DNA of 64,000 bases. Source: Burkholderia savannae (lineage in GTDB: Bacteria > Pseudomonadota > Gammaproteobacteria > Burkholderiales > Burkholderiaceae). Both the position numbers and the translations under genes were made by a program. The notes under the pieces were generated by a model. The model saw only the letters and a program-made list of their open reading frames with translations. It searched no databases and had not been told where the DNA came from. This document shows positions 7,905 through 17,302 of the stretch, piece after piece; the stretch's first letter is position 1, and each line of letters opens with the position of its first letter. Where the stretch lies: contig NZ_CP013417.1 in the NCBI RefSeq assembly GCF_001524445.2, positions 2,852,001 to 2,916,000 on the forward strand. The letters run 5' to 3'.

Positions 7905-10265
7905 ATGAGTTCGTCCCGGTCACACGCCGCCCGCGCCGCGCGGCCGGTGCGCGCGACACGCAAGTCGCGCCGCCGCCGCGCGTTGTTCGCGATCCCGCTC
8001 CTCGGCACGCTCGCGCTCGCGCTGCTGTGGGTAGCCATCATCGCGCGTCTGTCCGTCGAGAAGGAAAGCGCGTACCGCGAGGCCGCGGCGTCGGCCGCGA
8101 TCCTGTCGACCGCGCTCGAGCAGCACACGGTCAAGGCGATCCATCAGGTCGACCAGATCACCCGCTTCGTCAAGTACGAGTTCGAGAAGTCGCCCGCGCA
8201 CTTCAATCTCGCGAGCACCGTCGAGAAAGGCGTCGTGCCGAGCGACACGCTGATCCAGGTGTCGCTCCTCGACGCGCGCGGCCGGCTGACCGCGAACACG
8301 GCCGACCCGCATCCGAAGCCGATCGACCTGTCCGACCGCGAGCACTTCAAGGTGCACGCGCACCGCAACGACGACGATCTGTACATCAGCAAGCCGGTGC
8401 TCGGCCGCGTGTCCCGGCACTGGACGCTGCAGATGACGCGGCGCCTGAACCATCCGGACGGCTCGTTCGCCGGGGTCGTCGTCGTGTCCGAGGACCCGAC
8501 CTACTTCACGAACGACTTCTACAACAACGCGACGCTCGGCAAGGACGGCGTGATCGCCGTGATCTCCGACACGGGCGCCGTGCTCGCGCGCAGCACGGGC
8601 TCCGCGCAGAAGGTGCCCGGCACGTTCTCCGCGTCGGGCGTGTATCCGGTGTCCGAGCGCGCGTCGGGCACCTACGTCGATCCGATCGACAGCATCGTGC
8701 GCATCGTGTCGTACCGCCATCTCGACGGCTACCCGCTCGGCGTGATGGTCGGCCTGTCGCAGGCGGACGAGCTCGCCGACTACCACCACACGCGCAACGT
8801 CTATCTGCTGATGACGAGCTTCATCACGCTCGCGATGCTCGCGTTCTTCGGCGTCGCGACGGGCCTGATCGGCAAGCTGCTCGGCCGCGAGCGCGAGATG
8901 ACCCAGCTCGCCGAATTCGATCTGCTCACCGGCCTCGCGAACCGCTACGCGACGCTGCGCAGCCTGCGCAACGACGTCGCGCTGCCGTCGAACCTGTCGC
9001 GGCTCGCGATTCTCTTCATCGATCTCGACAACTTCAAGACCGTCAACGACACGCTCGGCCACAACGCCGGCGACATCGTGCTGCAGATGACGGCCGCGCG
9101 CCTGTCCGACGCGGTCGTGAACGAAGGCGCGCTCGCGCGCATCGGCGGCGACGAGTTCGTCGTCGTCGTGAAGGGCGACGACGTCGAGCGGCGCGCCGAG
9201 CGCCTCGCGGAGGCGATCGTGCGGATGTTCGCCGAGCCGTTCGACGTGCGCGGCAGCTCGTTCGTGCTGCACGCGAGCATCGGCATCGCGCTGCATTCGG
9301 TGGAGAACGAAAGCGAGATCGACCTGCTGAAAAAGGCGGACCTCGCGATGTACAGCGCGAAGGACGCGGGCAAGAACTGCTATCAGTTCTACGCGCCGCA
9401 TCTGTCGCATCGCGCGGATCACCTGATGCGCTGGGAACAGCAGTTGCGCGTCGCGCTGGCGGACGGGCAGTTGTTCCTCGCGTACCAGCCGAAGATCGAC
9501 CTCACGTACCGCTGCATCACCGGCTTCGAGGCGCTCGTGCGCTGGGACCATCCGGAACACGGCGTGATCTCCGCGAACGAATTCATTTCGATCGCCGAAT
9601 CGACCGGACTCATCGTGCCGATCGGCGATTTCGTGATCCGCACCGCGTGCGAGCAGCTTGCGCGCTGGCGCAACGAAGGCCACGACAAGCTCACGCTCGC
9701 CGTCAACATCTCGCCCGTGCAGTTCTGGCGCGGCGACCTGATCGAGACGATCTCGCGCGCGCTCGTCGAGACCGGGATCGAGGCGCGCCGCCTCGAGCTC
9801 GAGATCACCGAGACCGCGATGATGGAATACCCTGAGCTCGTGTCGGAGAAGATCGTCGCGCTGAAGAAGCTCGGCATCCGCGTCGCGCTCGACGATTTCG
9901 GCACCGGCTATTCGTCGCTGTCGTACCTGCACCGCTTCTCGGTCGACACGCTGAAGGTCGACCGCTCGTTCATCCAGGCGATCCCGGCCGACCGCAGCGT
10001 CTGCGTGATGGTGTCGTCGATCGTGCACCTCGCACGCTCGCTCGGCCTCACGGTCGTCGTCGAGGGAACGGAAACCGAGGAGCAGATCGCCTGGCTCACC
10101 GCGCTCGGCCGGATCGAGGCGCAAGGCTTCCTGTTCTCCCGGCCGGTGCCCGCCGACGGCATTCCGGCCCTTCTCGCGCGCTTCGGCGTATGCGGCGGCG
10201 ACAGCGCTTCCCCGCTGCGCCGGGATATCGCGAGCACCGCTAAACAATCGACGGGCGGCGACTAA
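7905..10265 (+). CDS. Membrane GGDEF-EAL cyclic-di-GMP protein with sensor domain
   Basis: The 786-residue protein has a transmembrane helix near 28-50, a periplasmic Cache-type sensor, a second helix near 303-330, then a GGDEF domain and an EAL domain. The GGDEF signature is intact at 414-418 and the EAL motif at 542-544 (FEALVRW). The EAL metal-binding segments ELEITETAMM, DDFGTGYSS (from 663) and the glutamate of VVEGTETEEQ are also present. Both synthesis and breakdown of cyclic-di-GMP are therefore possible; which dominates cannot be read from sequence. The start at 7905 gives a basic N-terminus before the first helix. It stands alone, with 218 bases to phzF upstream. Confidence 0.93.
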   Translation: MSSSRSHAARAARPVRATRKSRRRRALFAIPLLGTLALALLWVAIIARLSVEKESAYREAAASAAILSTALEQHTVKAIHQVDQITRFVKYEFEKSPAHFNLASTVEKGVVPSDTLIQVSLLDARGRLTANTADPHPKPIDLSDREHFKVHAHRNDDDLYISKPVLGRVSRHWTLQMTRRLNHPDGSFAGVVVVSEDPTYFTNDFYNNATLGKDGVIAVISDTGAVLARSTGSAQKVPGTFSASGVYPVSERASGTYVDPIDSIVRIVSYRHLDGYPLGVMVGLSQADELADYHHTRNVYLLMTSFITLAMLAFFGVATGLIGKLLGREREMTQLAEFDLLTGLANRYATLRSLRNDVALPSNLSRLAILFIDLDNFKTVNDTLGHNAGDIVLQMTAARLSDAVVNEGALARIGGDEFVVVVKGDDVERRAERLAEAIVRMFAEPFDVRGSSFVLHASIGIALHSVENESEIDLLKKADLAMYSAKDAGKNCYQFYAPHLSHRADHLMRWEQQLRVALADGQLFLAYQPKIDLTYRCITGFEALVRWDHPEHGVISANEFISIAESTGLIVPIGDFVIRTACEQLARWRNEGHDKLTLAVNISPVQFWRGDLIETISRALVETGIEARRLELEITETAMMEYPELVSEKIVALKKLGIRVALDDFGTGYSSLSYLHRFSVDTLKVDRSFIQAIPADRSVCVMVSSIVHLARSLGLTVVVEGTETEEQIAWLTALGRIEAQGFLFSRPVPADGIPALLARFGVCGGDSASPLRRDIASTAKQSTGGD

Positions 10266-10404
10266 ACACCGCACCCTCGTTTGCGCCGCGCGCCCGGTGC
10301 GTACTCGTTTTCGCTCATACAACTACCGGTTTTCCGAGTGCACAATGGAACGTGCGACGCACATGTGGCCGCGGGTGCGTCCACGACCGCACTTGGACAT
10401 CAGC

Positions 10405-11613
10405 ATGACAATCGCAAGCGTGGAGGCCGCGTGTTGCGGCGAGCGAGAATCGCTATGGGCATTGTTCAAGACCGTGACAGGCGTTTCCGCCGTGTCGTGG
10501 GGCGGTCTTGCGATGATAGCTCAGCTCGAGCAGCATTACGTCAACCATGAGCGGCGTATCGATCCGCTTTCGTTCGCCGATCTCGTCGCGCTCGCGTGGA
10601 TGATGCCCGGCCCCGTCGGCTGCAACGTCGCGGTTCAGGTCGGGCACGCGCTGCGCGGCCACGCCGGCGCGTGGATCGCCGGCATCGCGAGCGTGCTGCC
10701 GTTCTTCGCGGCGATGACGGTCTTCGCGATCTTCTACCAGACGCCGTTCGTGCGCACGCTCGCGTCGCCCGTGCTGCTGCATCACTTCGGCATGGTGCTC
10801 GCCGCGCTGATCGGGCTCACCTGGTTCAGGCAGATCCGCGCGCTGGTGCACGCGCCGCTCGAGCGCGTGATCGCCGCGCTCGCGACGGTGCTCCTCGCGC
10901 TCGCGCACAGCCCGGCCACGTTCGTCGCGATCCTGACCGCCGCGTTCGCCGTCGGCTGGCTCGCGGGCGGGCACCGCAGCAGCGAGACGCTGCGGCTCGC
11001 GCTGCCCGCGCGCGAATGGCGGCTCCTCGTATCGCTGGCGGTCCTGATCGCGCTGTTCGCGCTGCCGCTGCCGATCGAATACGAATCGTCGCTATTCTGG
11101 CCGCGCCTCGCGGGCGCCGGCATGACGCTCTTCGGCGGCGGCTTCTCCGCGCTGCCCGTGCTGAAATCGCTGTTCGTCTCGCGCGCGACGGGCATCACCG
11201 AGCAGGACTTCATGCTCGCGTTCACGCTGTCGCCGGTGTCGCCCGGGCCGCTCCTGAACGTCGTGCCGTTTCTCGGCTATCTCGAGGACGGCTGGCGCGG
11301 CGCGCTGCTGTCGACGGTCGCGCTGTTCGTGCCGTCCGGCTGCCTCGTCATCTTCGCGCGGCGGCACGTCGAGCGCCTGAAGCTGCATCCGCGCTTCGCG
11401 AGCGGCATGCGCGTGCTGCGCGCGGCCACCACCGCGTTCCTCGCGATCGCGGCCGTGCGGCTCGTCGCGAAGACGCCCGTCGAGCCGGTGTATTGGGCGA
11501 CGGGCGTGATCGCCTGGCTGTGCCTCGCGCGATTCAAGGTGCCCGTCTATGCGCTATACGGCGCGGTCGCGGCCGCGTGCGGCGGCTGGCTGATTCTCGC
11601 GGCGCATGGGTGA
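10405..11613 (+). CDS. chrA: Chromate transporter, long two-domain ChrA
   Basis: A polytopic membrane protein of about 402 residues with two homologous CHR domains. The first shows AWMMPGPVGCNVAVQVG and the second GAGMTLFGGGFSALPVLK with LSPVSPGPLLN. Long-chain ChrA proteins expel chromate, driven by the proton gradient. No chrB regulator lies beside it. The frame stays open upstream; the ATG at 10405 (MTIASVEAAC) best matches the family, while ATGs at 10345 and 10297 are possible and would add an unusual hydrophilic tail. No good ribosome site marks any of them, so the start is uncertain. Confidence 0.85.
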   Translation: MTIASVEAACCGERESLWALFKTVTGVSAVSWGGLAMIAQLEQHYVNHERRIDPLSFADLVALAWMMPGPVGCNVAVQVGHALRGHAGAWIAGIASVLPFFAAMTVFAIFYQTPFVRTLASPVLLHHFGMVLAALIGLTWFRQIRALVHAPLERVIAALATVLLALAHSPATFVAILTAAFAVGWLAGGHRSSETLRLALPAREWRLLVSLAVLIALFALPLPIEYESSLFWPRLAGAGMTLFGGGFSALPVLKSLFVSRATGITEQDFMLAFTLSPVSPGPLLNVVPFLGYLEDGWRGALLSTVALFVPSGCLVIFARRHVERLKLHPRFASGMRVLRAATTAFLAIAAVRLVAKTPVEPVYWATGVIAWLCLARFKVPVYALYGAVAAACGGWLILAAHG

Positions 11614-11809
11614 ATGCGGCCCGAGGTTTTCCGCGATCTATTGTTTCTCGTGGTTTCGCGTTGTTGATTTGAGTTGCTGATTTGAGTCGTTGATTCGAGT
11701 CGTCGATTCGCTTCACGGTCGCGTTTCGCGTCGCGCCGTACTTGTCTCCCCCTTCGTTCGCTGCGTTGTGCTTCGCTGCCGCCCGCCTCCCGCTTCGCGG
11801 CCTTTGGCG
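11614..11809. repeat. Spacer with degenerate 13-base repeats
   Basis: After chrA, bases 11661-11710 hold four imperfect copies of a 13-base unit (TTGTTGATTTGAG, TTGCTGATTTGAG, TCGTTGATTCGAG and a partial copy). No gene was recognised in the rest, which merges into the histone-deacetylase-family remnant. Confidence 0.6.
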
Positions 11810-12111
11810 ATGCGTCGCGCGCCACGTGTCCGCGCCGACGGGGCAACTGCCGTCGGCAAAATAGCGGCCCGCCCGCGCGAGCACGCCGCGCAGCACAGCG
11901 CGTTCGGTTCGCGCTCGAACACCTCCGACATCACTGCGTCGCCCCAGTCCTCCCGCATCATGTTCCACCCGCGATGCGCGGCGTCGAGAAAGCGCAGCTA
12001 GTTCATGTCGTGCACGGCCGCGATCGGCGCAACACCGAAGTCGGCCGGCTCGCGCACGGAAAGGCTCATCGCGAGCGCCGCCGCGACGAGCCGCGCCGCG
12101 CGCTCGGGCAC
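11810..12111 (-). pseudogene. Remnant of histone-deacetylase-family (acetylpolyamine amidohydrolase) gene
   Basis: The minus strand reads VPERAARLVAAALAM, DFGVAPIAAVHDMN, then a TAG (11998-12000) where the family has Tyr, then LRFLDAAHRGWN and a GDAVMSEVF segment. Near 11890 the frame shifts by one base, and RGVLARAGRYFADGSCP with VGADTWRAT follows in the new frame. This matches about residues 30-130 of the roughly 340-residue zinc-dependent amidohydrolase family. The zinc-site half is absent. The gene has at least one nonsense change, one frameshift and a 3' deletion, so it is not functional. Confidence 0.72.
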
Positions 12112-12140
12112 CTACGACGAAGCGCGCCGCGACGCGCTTG

Positions 12141-12174
12141 CACAAAAAGAAAAAGCCGGCGTCGCGCCGGCTTT
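12141..12174 (-). terminator. Rho-independent terminator of the PACE gene
   Basis: A perfect 9-base stem (AAAGCCGGC at 12152-12160 with GCCGGCTTT at 12166-12174) encloses a 5-base loop. On the minus strand it is followed by TTCTTTTTG, a usable U-tract. It lies about 35 bases after the stop of the PACE efflux gene. Confidence 0.85.
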
Positions 12175-12208
12175 CGAAAGGGACCATCGAAGAAGAATCG
12201 GATTCCGT

Positions 12209-12670
12209 TCATCGCCACGCCACCGCCCTTTGCGCGATCCAGCGCGCACGCAGACGGTCGTAGCCGAGGTTGAACAGGAACGTGAACGGCAGGAAGAACA
12301 GCAGGATGCCGAAATCGAGCAAGAGCGCCTCGAGCAGACTGATCCCGAGCCACCATGCGGCGAGCGGCAGCGCCATCGCGACGAGGCCGAGTTCGAACGC
12401 GATCGCATGCATCGCGCGCACCGCGAACGTCCGCGCGAGACGATAGCGGCGCTCGATCCGCTCGAAGAGCGCGTTGAACACGACGTTCCACACCATCGCG
12501 ATCACGGATACCGCCGCCGTCAACACCCCGACGTGCACGAGCGACAGGCCGAGCACCCAGCTGACGACCGGCGCGCAGATCGCGATCGCGGTCACTTCGA
12601 ACGCGAGCGCGTGCACGACGCGCTCGGCCAGCGTCTTCGTCGGCACGTGCCTGGTCATTTGCATTTGCAT
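12209..12670 (-). CDS. PACE-family multidrug efflux protein
   Basis: A small four-helix membrane protein of about 153 residues made of two repeated halves. Each half begins with the R-V-HA-FE pattern: ERVVHALAFE then VRAMHAIAFE. A W-N---N-LFE-type segment (VWNVVFNALFERIE, and FLFNLGYDRLR in the second half) ends each. This is the proteobacterial antimicrobial compound efflux (bacterial transmembrane pair) fold, typified by AceI, which expels chlorhexidine and similar cations. The start at 12670 has GGAG 6 bases upstream; in-frame ATGs at 12682 and 12709 are weaker. It is divergent from a LysR regulator, the usual PACE arrangement. Confidence 0.9.
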   Translation of the reverse strand: MQMQMTRHVPTKTLAERVVHALAFEVTAIAICAPVVSWVLGLSLVHVGVLTAAVSVIAMVWNVVFNALFERIERRYRLARTFAVRAMHAIAFELGLVAMALPLAAWWLGISLLEALLLDFGILLFFLPFTFLFNLGYDRLRARWIAQRAVAWR

Positions 12671-12731
12671 GAAAAGCTCCATCGGTGAATGAGATGGCGC
12701 TATTTTCATCGGATTAACCGTAATAATCCAA

Positions 12732-12763
12732 TTTGATATGATCGGTTTTTCCGATATATCAAA
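12732..12763. promoter_or_regulatory. Long imperfect palindrome between PACE and LysR genes
   Basis: TTTGATATGATCGG (12732-12745) and CCGATATATCAAA (12751-12763) are inverted repeats separated by five T residues, with one extra base in the left arm. It sits in an AT-rich gap between the divergent starts and abuts the LysR ribosome site. A LysR operator controlling both genes is the likely role. Confidence 0.65.
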
Positions 12764-12775
12764 GGAGCATGCGCG

Positions 12776-13660
12776 ATGCGCCACTCCCCCGAAGCGCTGC
12801 TCGCGTTCGCCGAGGCCGCCAACCTCGGTTCGTTTTCGGCCGCCGCGCGCAAGCTCGGCAAGCGGCAGTCGACGATCAGCGAAGCGATCGCGAACCTCGA
12901 GATCGACCTCGGCGTCACGCTGTTCGACCGCTCGACGCGCCAGCCGACGCTGACCGACGCGGCCCGCGCGCTGTTGCCCGAAGTGCAGCGCGTGCTCGAG
13001 GCGAGCGAGGCGATCGATCAGGTCGCCGCGCGTCTTGCGGGCGGCGAGGAGGCGCGCCTCACGCTCGTCGTGTCGGACACCTATCAGTCGAGCCGATACG
13101 AGCAGACGCTTGCGGCGCTCGACCGCCGCTTTCCGACGCTCGAGTTCGAATGTCAGATCGCCGAGCACGACGACGTGCTCGACCTGATCCAGCAAGGCCG
13201 CGCGCAGCTCGGCCTGATGGCGGCGCGCAGCACCTATCCGCCCGACATCGGCGCGGCGACGGTCGCCGAGCGCTCGGAGATCGGGCTCTACGTCGGCCGG
13301 CAGCATCCGTTCGCCGCGTACGGCGACGCCGAAGTACCGCTCGCCGCGCTGCACGACGCACGCGAGCTGCGCCTCAATACCTACGTGGCGCCGCACGGCG
13401 AGCGGATCGAAACGGGGCTCGTCGCGGGGCGGCGCTGCTGGTCGGCGCCGAGCTATCTGCTGTTGCTGGAAATGGCGGTGGCGGGCTTCGGCTGGGCGGA
13501 GTTGCCGCGCTGGATGGTCGAACACTTCGCGCGCGAACAGCTCGTCGAGCTCAATGCGCGCGGCTGGCCGCGGCGCGTGCCGGTGGATGCCGTGTGGTCG
13601 CGCGGCCGGCCGCTCGGACCAGCCGGCTCATGGCTGCTGGAGACGATGCTCGCGCCGTGA
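12776..13660 (+). CDS. LysR-family transcriptional regulator beside PACE gene
   Basis: A 294-residue LysR-type regulator. The winged helix-turn-helix occupies about residues 1-60 (AAARKLGKRQSTISEAIANLE and LFDRSTRQPTLTDAA), followed by the periplasmic-binding-protein-like effector domain. The start at 12776 has AAAGGAG 8 bases upstream. Divergent LysR genes commonly regulate adjacent PACE efflux genes, and the shared gap holds a 32-base dyad. It probably activates the efflux gene in response to a cationic compound; the effector is unknown. Confidence 0.92.
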   Translation: MRHSPEALLAFAEAANLGSFSAAARKLGKRQSTISEAIANLEIDLGVTLFDRSTRQPTLTDAARALLPEVQRVLEASEAIDQVAARLAGGEEARLTLVVSDTYQSSRYEQTLAALDRRFPTLEFECQIAEHDDVLDLIQQGRAQLGLMAARSTYPPDIGAATVAERSEIGLYVGRQHPFAAYGDAEVPLAALHDARELRLNTYVAPHGERIETGLVAGRRCWSAPSYLLLLEMAVAGFGWAELPRWMVEHFAREQLVELNARGWPRRVPVDAVWSRGRPLGPAGSWLLETMLAP

Positions 13661-13723
13661 CGCGCGCATCGGGGAAACAAACGCCCCGCGTGCGCGCGCG
13701 TCGAAGACTGGGGACGCCGAAAG

Positions 13724-14182
13724 TCAGAAGCCGCGCGACAGCACCGCGGCGGCGATCGTCACGACGCCGAGCACGAGGTTGACGATCACGAGGAGACGCA
13801 CCGCATTCACCGCGCGCGCGCCGTCCGGCCAGTTCTGCGCCTGCACCGCGCGGCGGATGCGCGGGAACAGCGCGAAGCGGATGTGGCCGAAGATCAGCAT
13901 CATCACCACGCCGAGCCCCGCCATCGCATGCAGCGGCCACGTCGCGTGCGCGCCGCCGAACTGCGTGAGCAGGAAGCCGCCCGTGAGCAGGATCACGATC
14001 ACCGAGCCCGCGACCCAGTTGAAGAAGCGGCCGAATACCGCTTCGACGAGCGGCAGGCGCAGTTGCGGCGACAGATCGGACAACGCGGGACGCAAACAGA
14101 AGTTCGCAAACACCATGCCGCCGACCCACACCGCGACCGCGAGCAGATGGAGAAACAGAGCGACGGCGATGGCGTGAGACAT
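13724..14182 (-). CDS. CopD-like four-helix membrane protein
   Basis: A 152-residue protein with four predicted helices. It opens with AVALFLHLLAVAVWVGGMVFANF, the histidine-containing first helix of CopD-family and related cytochrome b561-like proteins, and later shows WPLHAMAGLGVVMMLIFGHIRF. Such proteins are often linked to copper handling or haem-bound membrane electron transfer. The start at 14182 has an AAAGG-type site upstream; the open frame extends beyond it without support. The gene is convergent with the LysR gene and otherwise alone. The copper role is a family-level guess. Confidence 0.72.
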   Translation of the reverse strand: MSHAIAVALFLHLLAVAVWVGGMVFANFCLRPALSDLSPQLRLPLVEAVFGRFFNWVAGSVIVILLTGGFLLTQFGGAHATWPLHAMAGLGVVMMLIFGHIRFALFPRIRRAVQAQNWPDGARAVNAVRLLVIVNLVLGVVTIAAAVLSRGF

Positions 14183-14925
14183 GAGGGGGACCTTTTCTTT
14201 CCGGTTTTCAGATGACCGATGCGCCGCGCGGATGCACGGCGCGCGACACGATGAGCGCATTCGACAGCCGCGGCGCGCGACGGTTCAGCGCAATGCACGC
14301 GGGTTGCGGCTTTTGGGTGCGCCGCTCTAGTCGAACGGCGCTTCGGCGTTTCGGCGTTTCGTTCGTTTCGTTTGTCGATTGCGGGTTCGTCGACGTTGCG
14401 ACGATGCGTGCGATTCGCTTGACGCGCTGCGGATACGCCGCGACACGTGCGCCGCCGCGCGGATCGCCATGGCCGACATCGTGCGCAAAGGATAACGAAC
14501 GAAGAGGGTTGGCGGTCGGCGGTCGGCGGTCGGCGGTCGGCGGTTCGCCGTTCGCCGTTCGCCGTTCGCCGTTCGCCGTTCGCCGTTCGCCGTTCGCCGT
14601 TCGCCGTTCGCAGCAGCGTACTCGTTACTGCCCTGAACCACAAACCTGACCGTCGATCGCGATGCGACGAACGACGAACGAAGATCGAATCGCCAGCAAC
14701 CAAACTATTCCGAATGCCCGCGACAGCGGCCGATTTCCGGCGACGGTCGACATCGCAGCGGCCGACGTCACGGCCGCGCGGCACTGCGCCGACGTCGAAG
14801 CAGCCCGAAGCCGCCCGACGGCGCCGAAACGTTCCGAAGCCGAAACCCGACGATCCGGCCGGGCCCCGCGCCCGCATCTCGATGCGGGCACGCGGCCCCG
14901 CCGCACGCTCCCGCGCCGCGCCCCG
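14183..14925. other. Gene-free spacer with heptamer array
   Basis: About 740 bases separate the CopD-like gene from parC. No coding frame is convincing on either strand. The middle is occupied by the heptamer array listed separately. The rest shows no recognised element. Confidence 0.6.
14511..14608. repeat. Heptamer tandem array (GGCGGTC)4-(CGCCGTT)9
   Basis: Four exact copies of GGCGGTC (14511-14538), one junction unit GGCGGTT, then nine exact copies of CGCCGTT (14546-14608), all in 7-base register. Perfect copies suggest recent slippage and a variable copy number. It lies in the parC/copD-like spacer and does not interrupt a gene. Confidence 0.95.
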
Positions 14926-17244
14926 TCAGCCGAGCACCGGGCGCAATCCGCTCACCTTCAGCTTCGTATCCGGCGCGCGCCCCTTGCGGGCCCGCTTGCC
15001 GACGTGCGGCTCGAGCGCGCGCGCCGCCAGCGCCTCTTCCTGCGCCTTGCCGCCGCGGCCCGTGCCCGTCAGCACGACGCCCGCCGCATCGATCGCGAGC
15101 GCCTGCACGAGCGTCTCCTTCGGATCGAGCGCCATCAGGATCACGCCGCGTCCGCCGCCGCCGAGCGTCTTCATCTCGTCCATGCCGAACACGAGCAGAC
15201 GCCCGCCGCTCGACAGGCACGCGACCTGCGACGCATCCGCCAGCACCGGCATCGGCGCGAGCGGCGCCGCGCCTTCGTCGATGGTCATGAACGACTTGCC
15301 CGCCTTCACGCGGCTCACCATGTCGCCAACCTTCGCGATGAAGCCGAAGCCGTTGCTCGACGCGAGCAGCAACGGCTGCTCGGCGGGCGCCGCGAAGTAA
15401 TGAAGCAGATGCGAGCCCGATTCGAGCTCGATCAGCGACGTGACGGGCACGCCGTCGCCGCGCCCGCCCGGCAGCACCTGGACCGGCACCGAATACACGC
15501 GCCCCGTGCTGCCCCACGCGATCAGCGTGTCGGGCGTGCGGCACTGGAACGCCGCGTACAGGCCGTCGCTCGCCTTGAACGAGAAGCTCGCCGGGTCGAG
15601 CCCATGGCCCTTCAGCGCGCGCACCCAGCCCTTCTGCGACACGACGACCGTCACCGGCTCGTCGACCACCTTCGCCTCGAACGTCGCGCGCTTCTCCTGC
15701 TGGATCAGCGTGCGGCGCTCGTCGCCGTACTGCTTCGCGTCGGCCTCGATCTCCTTGATCATCAGCCGCTTCATCGCGCTTTCGTTCGCGAGCAGCTCTT
15801 CGAGCTTCGCCTTCTCGGCGCGCAGCTCCTCGAGCTCCTTCTCGATCTTGATCTTCTCGAGCCGCGCCAACTGGCGCAGACGGATTTCGAGAATGTCCTC
15901 GGCCTGCCGCTCGGTGAGGCCGAACGCACTGATGAGCGCGGCCTTCGGCTCGTCCGATTCGCGGATGATGCGGATCACCTCGTCGATGTTCAAAAAGACG
16001 ATCATCCGCCCTTCGAGGATGTGAATCCGGTCGTTCACCTTGCCGAGCCGGTGGCGGCAGCGCCGCGTGACGGTGGCCTGGCGGAACCGCACCCATTCGC
16101 CGAGAATCGACGCGAGCCCCTTTTGCGCGGGCCGTCCGTCCTCGCCGATCATCACGAGATTGAGCGTCGCGTTCGATTCGAGGCTCGTGTGCGCGAGCAG
16201 CGAATTGACGAATTCGGTCTGGTCGATCGTGCGCGTCTTCGGCTCGAACACGAGCCGCACGGGCGCGTCCTTGCCCGACTCGTCGCGCACCGCGTCGAGC
16301 AGGTCGAGCATCGCCTTCTTCGTGTTGATCTGCTCCTGCGTGAGCGTCTTCTTGCCCGCCTTGAGCTTCGGGTTCGTCAGCTCCTCGATCTCCTCGAGCA
16401 CCTTCTGGCCCGACGTGCTCGGCGGCAATTCGGTGACGACGAGTTGCCACTGGCCGCGCGCGAGATCCTCGATCTTCCAGCGCGCGCGCACCTTCAGGCT
16501 GCCGCGGCCGATTTCGTACGCGGCGGAGATCTCCGCGTCGCTCGAGATGATCTGGCCGCCGCCCGGAAAGTCCGGCCCCGGCACGAGTTGCATCAGCTCC
16601 GCGTGCGGCAGCGCGGGATGGCGGATCAGCGCGACCGCGGCCGCCGCGACTTCGCGCAGGTTGTGCGACGGAATCTCGGTGGCGAGGCCGACGGCGATCC
16701 CCGACGCGCCGTTCAGCAGCACGAACGGCAGCCGGCCCGGCAAGAGCTTCGGCTCGTCGAACGAGCCGTCGTAGTTCGGCATGAAGTCGACCGTGCCCTC
16801 GTCGATCTCGTCGAGAAGGAGCTTCGCGATCGGCGTGAGGCGCGCTTCGGTGTAGCGCATCGCCGCCGCGCCGTCGCCGTCGCGCGAGCCGAAGTTGCCC
16901 TGGCCGTCGATGAGCGGATAGCGCATCGAGAAATCCTGCGCGAGACGCACGAGCGCGTCGTACGCGGACTGGTCGCCGTGCGGGTGGTACTTGCCGAGCA
17001 CGTCGCCGACGACGCGCGCGGACTTCACCGGCTTCGCGTTGTCGCCGAGGCCCATCTCGTTCATCGCGTAAAGAATGCGGCGCTGCACGGGCTTCTGGCC
17101 GTCGCTCACGTCAGGCAGCGCGCGCCCCTTCACGACGCTCACCGCGTAGTCGAGATACTGGCGCTCCGCGTAGCGGCCGAGCGTCAGGAAATCGCCCTCG
17201 GGCGCGGCCGGCTCGGCGAAAAGATCGGGAGTGTTGTCGTCCAT
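14926..17244 (-). CDS. parC: DNA topoisomerase IV subunit A
   Basis: A 772-residue type IIA topoisomerase A subunit. The catalytic tyrosine is Tyr131 in [12 protein letters not shown], preceded by the quinolone-resistance region [15 protein letters not shown] with the sensitive-type Ser93. The C-terminal third forms a short beta-pinwheel shorter than that of GyrA, and no GyrA-box was seen, which supports ParC. With ParE it decatenates daughter chromosomes. The gene lies 58 bases downstream of parE on the same strand, so the two are probably co-transcribed. Confidence 0.96.
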   Translation of the reverse strand: MDDNTPDLFAEPAAPEGDFLTLGRYAERQYLDYAVSVVKGRALPDVSDGQKPVQRRILYAMNEMGLGDNAKPVKSARVVGDVLGKYHPHGDQSAYDALVRLAQDFSMRYPLIDGQGNFGSRDGDGAAAMRYTEARLTPIAKLLLDEIDEGTVDFMPNYDGSFDEPKLLPGRLPFVLLNGASGIAVGLATEIPSHNLREVAAAAVALIRHPALPHAELMQLVPGPDFPGGGQIISSDAEISAAYEIGRGSLKVRARWKIEDLARGQWQLVVTELPPSTSGQKVLEEIEELTNPKLKAGKKTLTQEQINTKKAMLDLLDAVRDESGKDAPVRLVFEPKTRTIDQTEFVNSLLAHTSLESNATLNLVMIGEDGRPAQKGLASILGEWVRFRQATVTRRCRHRLGKVNDRIHILEGRMIVFLNIDEVIRIIRESDEPKAALISAFGLTERQAEDILEIRLRQLARLEKIKIEKELEELRAEKAKLEELLANESAMKRLMIKEIEADAKQYGDERRTLIQQEKRATFEAKVVDEPVTVVVSQKGWVRALKGHGLDPASFSFKASDGLYAAFQCRTPDTLIAWGSTGRVYSVPVQVLPGGRGDGVPVTSLIELESGSHLLHYFAAPAEQPLLLASSNGFGFIAKVGDMVSRVKAGKSFMTIDEGAAPLAPMPVLADASQVACLSSGGRLLVFGMDEMKTLGGGGRGVILMALDPKETLVQALAIDAAGVVLTGTGRGGKAQEEALAARALEPHVGKRARKGRAPDTKLKVSGLRPVLG

Positions 17245-17302
17245 CTAGATTTCGTGTCCGTTTATGCGATGCGTGCGAAGCCGGGCGCGCGCCCGGCCGC
17301 GC

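Noticed and set aside
12671..13525. Upstream extension of the PACE frame
   Set aside because: It runs antisense through the LysR gene and contains no PACE motif; the GGAG-led ATG at 12670 fits the family.
14511..14608. CRISPR array
   Set aside because: Units are 7 bases with no spacers between them; it is a simple tandem repeat.
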